Source: Bordetella petrii (lineage in GTDB: Bacteria; Pseudomonadota; Gammaproteobacteria; Burkholderiales; Burkholderiaceae_B). Taken from it: a stretch of DNA of 64,000 nucleotides. The first letter of the stretch is position 1; each line of letters begins with the position of its first letter. The stretch spans positions 2,087,490 to 2,151,489 of the forward strand of contig NZ_JAFMZZ010000001.1 of NCBI RefSeq assembly GCF_017356245.1. The letters are read 5' to 3'. Shown here piece after piece: positions 60,121 through 64,000 of this stretch. The translations under genes and the position numbers were made by a program. The notes below the pieces were generated by a model. It was not told the origin of the DNA. It did no database searches and saw only the letters and a program-made list of their open reading frames with translations.

Positions 60121-60138
60121 TTCAAACGTTCGTTTGAA
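60121..60138. promoter_or_regulatory. PsrA-like operator of the fad operon
   Basis: TTCAAACG-TT-CGTTTGAA, perfect 8-bp arms. It lies between the -10 element and the TetR start, where binding would block transcription. Confidence 0.75.
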
Positions 60139-60142
60139 CAAA

Positions 60143-60148
60143 ATTATA
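60143..60148 (-). promoter_or_regulatory. -10 element of the fad operon promoter
   Basis: A consensus TATAAT on the minus strand, 5 bp upstream of the operator. No convincing -35 element was found at 16-18 bp. Confidence 0.5.
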
Positions 60149-60308
60149 GGCAGCTGCCCGGAAAGCGCGAGTCAGCATTAACCCCAATAGGTCAACCTGC
60201 ATCAAGCCGCGTTCAAAACCCCAATGCAAGGCGGGTCGCGCGCGGCAAACGGCGCGCAAGCGGTTACAGTTCAGGGATATTGCGCTGCGGCGAAACGCGG
60301 CGCAGGCT

Positions 60309-60338
60309 TTGCAAAGGTCTTGCCCATGTCTGTATACA
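60309..60338 (+). promoter_or_regulatory. Candidate cysE promoter
   Basis: TTGCAA (60309-60314), 18 bp, TATACA (60333-60338), ending 31 bp before the start codon. The remaining part of the 260-bp gap holds no structure I can support. Confidence 0.45.
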
Positions 60339-60369
60339 TTGCCGCGCCCGCGGCCCCGGGGTTGCTGCC

Positions 60370-61326
60370 ATGAACGATTCTTCCCATCTGCCGTCGGCGC
60401 ACTGGAACCTGGATAACATCGTGTCGGGGCTGCGGTCGGCCCGCGTCGACTGGCGCGGCCCGCGCGGCCGCCTGCGCGACGACGCCGGCGACCGTGAATT
60501 CCCCTCGCAGGAAAGCCTGCGCGTGATCGTGCGGCAGCTGTGCGGGGCGCTGTTTCCCATGCGCCTGGGGCCCATCGACCTGCGCGAAGAAGTCGAAGAC
60601 TTCTACGTGGGGCACACCATCGGCGCGGCGCTCGACGCCCTGCTGCACCAGGTCTGCCTGGAACTGCACCACATGGGCCGCAATGCGCCCGAACCCGAGC
60701 CCGAGGCCAGCCTGCGCGCGCGCGGCGTGCAGATCGTGCGGCAGTTCGGCGCGGCTTTGCCGCAGGTGCGGCGCGCGCTCGACCTGGACGTGACCGCCGC
60801 CTACCAGGGCGACCCGGCCGCGCACAGCGTCGACGAAGTGCTGCTGTGCTATCCCGGCGTCAGCGCCATGATCCACCACCGCCTGGCCAGCGTGATGTAC
60901 AAGCTGGGCGTGCCCATGCTGGCGCGCATCGTGGCCGAGATCGCCCACGCCGACACGGGCATCGACATCCACCCGGGCGCCACCATCGGCAAGAGTTTTT
61001 TCATCGACCACGGCACCGGCGTGGTCATCGGCGAAACCGCCATCATCGGCGACCGCGTGCGGCTCTACCAGATGGTGACGCTGGGCGCCAAGCGCTTCCC
61101 GCCCGGCGAGAACGGCGAACTGAAGAAGGGCCTGCCGCGCCACCCCATCATCGAAGACGATGTGGTGATCTACGCCGGCGCCACCATTCTGGGGCGCGTC
61201 ACCATCGGCCATGGCTCCACCATCGGCGGCAATGTCTGGCTGACGCGCAGCGTGCCGCCGGGCAGCAACGTCACGCAGGCCAGCCTGGTCAGCGACATGC
61301 CCGATTGCGGCCTCGGCGGCGCGTAG
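60370..61326 (+). CDS. cysE: Serine O-acetyltransferase (long, EpsC/CysE type)
   Basis: 318 aa. Transfers acetyl from acetyl-CoA to L-serine, the first committed step to cysteine. An N-terminal helical domain (about 1-185) precedes a left-handed beta-helix of hexapeptide repeats (GIDIHPGATIGKSFFIDHG, GVVIGETAIIGDRVRLY) holding the catalytic His residues. ATG 60370 begins MNDSSHLPSAHWNLD; the in-frame upstream part from 60280 overlaps the promoter. The C-terminus lacks the typical terminal Ile used for binding cysteine synthase. Confidence 0.93.
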   Translation: MNDSSHLPSAHWNLDNIVSGLRSARVDWRGPRGRLRDDAGDREFPSQESLRVIVRQLCGALFPMRLGPIDLREEVEDFYVGHTIGAALDALLHQVCLELHHMGRNAPEPEPEASLRARGVQIVRQFGAALPQVRRALDLDVTAAYQGDPAAHSVDEVLLCYPGVSAMIHHRLASVMYKLGVPMLARIVAEIAHADTGIDIHPGATIGKSFFIDHGTGVVIGETAIIGDRVRLYQMVTLGAKRFPPGENGELKKGLPRHPIIEDDVVIYAGATILGRVTIGHGSTIGGNVWLTRSVPPGSNVTQASLVSDMPDCGLGGA

Positions 61327-61342
61327 CGCGGCGCTCGCCGGC

Positions 61343-62224
61343 ATGGACGCATCGGCCAGCGCATCCGCCGCGCCCGCGGCCCCGGCGCCAGGCGCCGCGG
61401 ACTTGCAGGCGCTGGGCGAATTCATCGGCCGCCACGCGCGCCTGTTCATCCTGACGGGCGCGGGCTGCAGCACGGGCTCGGGCATTCCCGATTACCGCGA
61501 TGCCGATGGCCAGTGGAAGCGCAGCCCGCCCATCGATTTCCAGGCTTTCATGGGGCATGCCCATATGCGCGCGCGCTATTGGGCGCGCAGCGCCGTGGGC
61601 TGGCGCCGCTTCGGCAACGTGCGCCCCAATGCCGCCCATCTGGCGCTGGCCCGGCTTGAAGCGCAGGGCCGCGTCGCCTTGCTGGTCACGCAGAATGTGG
61701 ACGGCCTGCACCAGGCCGCCGGCAGCCGCAATGTGCTGGACCTGCACGGCCGGCTGGATGAAGTGCGCTGCATGCGCTGCGACTGGCGCGGGCCGCGCGC
61801 GGCCTGGCAGGCCGAGCTGGATGGCCGCAATCCCGCATGGGCCGCGCTCGATGCCGCCGACGCGCCGGACGGCGATGCCGACCTGGAAGGCGTGGATTTT
61901 TCCAGCTTCGTGGTGCCGGCCTGTCCGCGCTGTGGCGGCATCGTCAAGCCCGACGTGGTGTTCTTCGGCGAAAGCATCCCGCCCGAACGCGGCGTGCGCG
62001 CGCGCGCCGCGCTGGCCAGGGCCGATGCGGTGCTGGTGGTGGGGTCGTCGCTGATGGTGCATTCGGGCTACCGCTATGTGCGCGCCGCGGCCGAGGACGG
62101 CCTGCCCATCGCGGCCTTGAACCTGGGGCGCACCCGCGCCGATGGGCTGTTTGCCTTGAAGGTATCCCGGCCTTGCGCCGAGGCGCTGGATGCGCTGTAT
62201 GGTCCTTTTGTCGCGCTACCGTGA
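61343..62224 (+). CDS. NAD-dependent protein deacylase, sirtuin (SIR2) family
   Basis: 293 aa. Removes acyl groups from protein lysines using NAD. GAGCSTGSGIPDYRD (39-53) binds NAD; TQNVDGLH (116-123) and the catalytic H135 (LDLHG) follow. The zinc is held by C143/C146 and C194/C197, with a 47-residue insert between the pairs. Residues 1-20 are Ala/Ser-rich. It is 16 bp downstream of cysE, so an operon is likely, but no functional link is evident. Confidence 0.93.
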   Translation: MDASASASAAPAAPAPGAADLQALGEFIGRHARLFILTGAGCSTGSGIPDYRDADGQWKRSPPIDFQAFMGHAHMRARYWARSAVGWRRFGNVRPNAAHLALARLEAQGRVALLVTQNVDGLHQAAGSRNVLDLHGRLDEVRCMRCDWRGPRAAWQAELDGRNPAWAALDAADAPDGDADLEGVDFSSFVVPACPRCGGIVKPDVVFFGESIPPERGVRARAALARADAVLVVGSSLMVHSGYRYVRAAAEDGLPIAALNLGRTRADGLFALKVSRPCAEALDALYGPFVALP

Positions 62225-62288
62225 GCGCAATAGGCAAGTGCTTGGCGCGATTGGCTTTTTTACAGATGGCCCCAAGCTTTCCATAGGG

Positions 62289-62311
62289 TTGTCCACAGAA
62301 ACTGGGGATAA
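62289..62311. other. Inverted pair of DnaA-box-like decamers
   Basis: TTGTCCACAG and CTGGGGATAA face each other across AAA; each is one or two bases from the DnaA box TTATCCACA or its complement. It lies in the 152-bp gap between convergent genes. Function unknown; no replication genes are nearby. Confidence 0.3.
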
Positions 62312-62351
62312 GCCGGCCGGTTTCAGTGCTTCACCGCGCCAAGCACGACCC

Positions 62352-62374
62352 GCGCGCAGCGCTTCGGGGGTGGG
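62352..62374. repeat. Partial copy of the GC-rich repeat at 291-331
   Basis: GCGCGCAGCGCTTCGGGGG followed by TGGG matches 307-330 with a one-base deletion. It ends 3 bp before the inositol-monophosphatase-family stop codon. Confidence 0.5.
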
Positions 62375-62376
62375 CT

Positions 62377-63222
62377 TCAAACAGGGAAGTCGTCGCCCAT
62401 CAGGGCCCGGCGGGTGGCATGCCAGCTGCCCACGTCGGGCGCATACAGCAGGCCGCCCGTGCGGTGGGTGGGCTTGTAGGGGCTGGCGTCGAAGTGGGCC
62501 GCGAAGCCGCCGGCTTCGCGGTGCAGCAGCCAGCCGGCCGCGTGGTCCCAGGGGTCGAGCTTGTTGTACAGCATGACGTGGCAATGGCCGCTGGCCGCCA
62601 TGCGGTATTCGTGCGCCGCGCAGCGCAGCGAGGCGCTGGAGCCCAGCGTGGCCAGATTGCCGTTGACCGTGCTGCGCAGCGGCTCGGGCAGAAAGCCGGT
62701 GGCGATAAGGCCGTCCATTTCGTGGGGCGGCGCGGGCCGCGCCACTTTCAGCGGCGTTTGCGTGCCGTCGCCGGATTCGGACCATGCCCCTTCGCCGCGC
62801 ACCGCCATGGCCCAGTCGTGCGCGACGGGGTCGTAGATGACGCCGGCCAGCACATCGCCGCGGTGGCATACCGCGACCATCATGCCGAACAGCGGCAGCC
62901 CCGCCACGAAATTGCGGGTGCCGTCGATGGGGTCGATCAGGAAGGCCAGGTCGGCGTCGACCAGCATATTGAGCAGCGCCGGGTTGCGCGTGGAGGCTTC
63001 TTCGCCCACCATGATCGCGCCCGGATGCAGCTTGGCCAGGCGCGCCGCGATAAAGCGCTCGGCGGCTTCGTCGGCGTCGGTGACGAGATCGCGCGGCGAA
63101 CTCTTGGCATGCACGGCGTCGGCCGGCAGCCGGCGAAAGCGCGGCATGACTTCGGCCTGGGCGGCCTCGGCAAGAATTGCGGCGATGCGGCGCGTGTCTT
63201 CGCGGGTATAGGTCTTGGTCAT
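62377..63222 (-). CDS. Inositol monophosphatase family protein
   Basis: 281 aa Mg2+-dependent phosphatase. E74/E75 (VGEEAS), D97-P98-I99-D100-G101-T102 and the C-terminal PWDHAAG form the Li+-sensitive metal site of the family. Substrates in bacteria include inositol phosphate, fructose-1,6-bisphosphate, histidinol phosphate and 3'-phosphoadenosine 5'-phosphate; the sequence does not choose. ATG 63222 (MTKTYTRED) is favoured over an ATG at 63294 that lies in repeat R8. Confidence 0.9.
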   Translation of the reverse strand: MTKTYTREDTRRIAAILAEAAQAEVMPRFRRLPADAVHAKSSPRDLVTDADEAAERFIAARLAKLHPGAIMVGEEASTRNPALLNMLVDADLAFLIDPIDGTRNFVAGLPLFGMMVAVCHRGDVLAGVIYDPVAHDWAMAVRGEGAWSESGDGTQTPLKVARPAPPHEMDGLIATGFLPEPLRSTVNGNLATLGSSASLRCAAHEYRMAASGHCHVMLYNKLDPWDHAAGWLLHREAGGFAAHFDASPYKPTHRTGGLLYAPDVGSWHATRRALMGDDFPV

Positions 63223-63263
63223 GCCGGACTCGTCAGGAAGAGTCGCAAATCTAGCATGATTGT

Positions 63264-63294
63264 GTGTCAGGCACCCTTGATGGGAGCCTGACAC
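63264..63294. repeat. Inverted-repeat family, locus R8 (single unit)
   Basis: Perfect arms GTGTCAGGC (63264-63272) and GCCTGACAC (63286-63294); inner loop ACCCTTGATGGGA. It lies between the aldehyde dehydrogenase stop and the phosphatase start. Confidence 0.65.
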
Positions 63295-63310
63295 TTGCCG
63301 GATGGCTGGC

Positions 63311-64000
63311 TTACGCCCCCAGATCCACGCACAGGTACTTCAGTTCCAGGTATTCCTCGATACCGTATTTCGAGCCTTCGCGGCCCAGGCCGGATTGCTT
63401 TACGCCGCCGAACGGGCCGACTTCATTCGAGATGATGCCGGTGTTGATGCCCACGATGCCGTATTCCAGCGCTTCGGACACACGCCACACGCGCGCGTAG
63501 TCGCGCGTGTAGAAATACGCGGCGAGCCCGAAGATGGTGTTGTTGGCCTGCTTGAGCACTTCTTCTTCGGTGTCGAACTTGAACAGCGGCGCCACCGGGC
63601 CGAAGGTTTCTTCGATGGCGAAGCGCATCGACGGGGTCACGTCGCGCACGATGGTGGGCTGGAAGAACGTGCCGCCCAGGGCGTGCGGCTTGCCGCCGGT
63701 GACGATCTTGGCGCCGTGCTCGGTGGCGTCGGCAATGTGCTCTTGCACCTTGGCCACCGCATTGCTGTCGATCAGCGGGCCCTGCGTCACGCCGTCGGCG
63801 AAGCCGTCGCCCACTTTCATGGCCTCGACCTTGGCGGTCAGGCGCTTGACCAGGTCTTCGTACACGCCCGACTGGATGTAGATGCGGTTGGCGCACACGC
63901 AGGTCTGGCCGGCGTTGCGGTACTTCGAGGCCAGGATGCCGTCGACCGCGCGGTCGAGGTCGGCGTCGTCGAACACGATGAAGGGCGCGTTGCCGCCCAG
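63311..64000 (-). CDS. Aldehyde dehydrogenase, succinate-semialdehyde type (N-terminus outside window)
   Basis: The last 229 residues are in the window; the frame is open through base 64000 and the start lies to the right. [16 protein letters not shown] carries the C-terminal side of the catalytic-glutamate segment, and the nucleophilic Cys is in [14 protein letters not shown]. Ending [23 protein letters not shown] is typical of GabD. It is a paralogue of the enzyme at 30919-32430. Confidence 0.92.
   Translation of the reverse strand: MGGNAPFIVFDDADLDRAVDGILASKYRNAGQTCVCANRIYIQSGVYEDLVKRLTAKVEAMKVGDGFADGVTQGPLIDSNAVAKVQEHIADATEHGAKIVTGGKPHALGGTFFQPTIVRDVTPSMRFAIEETFGPVAPLFKFDTEEEVLKQANNTIFGLAAYFYTRDYARVWRVSEALEYGIVGINTGIISNEVGPFGGVKQSGLGREGSKYGIEEYLELKYLCVDLGA

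Overview
The window is a 64 kb stretch of a high-GC (roughly two-thirds G+C) chromosome, most likely from Alcaligenaceae (Bordetella/Achromobacter type). The evidence is indirect: six Bug-type solute receptors (the expanded tctC-like family typical of that group), many small CoA-dependent catabolic clusters with their own LysR/GntR/MarR regulators, and Burkholderiales-style short repeats. There is no phage, integrase, transposase or CRISPR array. I recognise 46 complete protein genes, one gene cut by the right edge, and two identical tRNA-Arg(ACG) genes.

Layout. 1-414: structured repeat DNA upstream of a complete two-gene bacterial NHEJ operon, ku-ligD (415-3935). 3976-6834: an O-methyltransferase and a divergent LysR gene, tRNA-Arg, and an MDR oxidoreductase facing a second LysR gene. 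7851-18235: a CoA-thioester catabolic cluster (two CaiB-type CoA-transferases, two enoyl-CoA hydratase-like proteins, an acyl-CoA ligase, an HMG-CoA-lyase-like protein, two Bug receptors, a nitronate-monooxygenase-like flavoprotein) around one marR gene; four similar 19-bp palindromes suggest a MarR regulon. 18236-18773: a gene-free stretch of repeats. 18774-22543: an ArsR-controlled old yellow enzyme and an AraC/MFS divergent pair. 22576-22652: second tRNA-Arg. 22929-27079: GntR-Bug-MmgE/PrpD-D-2-hydroxyacid dehydrogenase. 27112-32430: OsmC, GntR, MHS-type transporter, EctD-like dioxygenase, succinate-semialdehyde-type dehydrogenase. 32620-35798: GntR facing AhpD-like protein, amidohydrolase and Bug. 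35824-37935: TonB-dependent siderophore receptor with a Fur-box-like site. 38164-41383: MarR, Bug, sulfatase-family hydrolase. 41468-46420: ADP-forming acyl-CoA synthetase, enoyl-CoA hydratase family protein, Bug, LysR.

46489-60109 is a nine-gene, same-strand fatty-acid beta-oxidation locus: a PsrA/FadR-like TetR repressor with an operator over its promoter, then fadE, thiolase, an ECH-HADH fusion, fadL, a HADH-ECH fusion (opposite domain order), a second thiolase, a hotdog thioesterase and fadD. It encodes outer-membrane uptake, activation and every step of the spiral. The right end has serine acetyltransferase, a sirtuin, an inositol-monophosphatase-family gene and a truncated aldehyde dehydrogenase.

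The most unusual signal is non-coding. A 133-bp element (18425-18557; a second copy at 1-124, cut by the left edge) has arms that can form a 33-position stem, and a 67-nt centre that is identical in both copies and holds two smaller hairpins. The arms differ between copies at four positions, and each change is compensated on the other side. Around both copies, and at five further places, lies a second family of short inverted repeats whose arms also co-vary.
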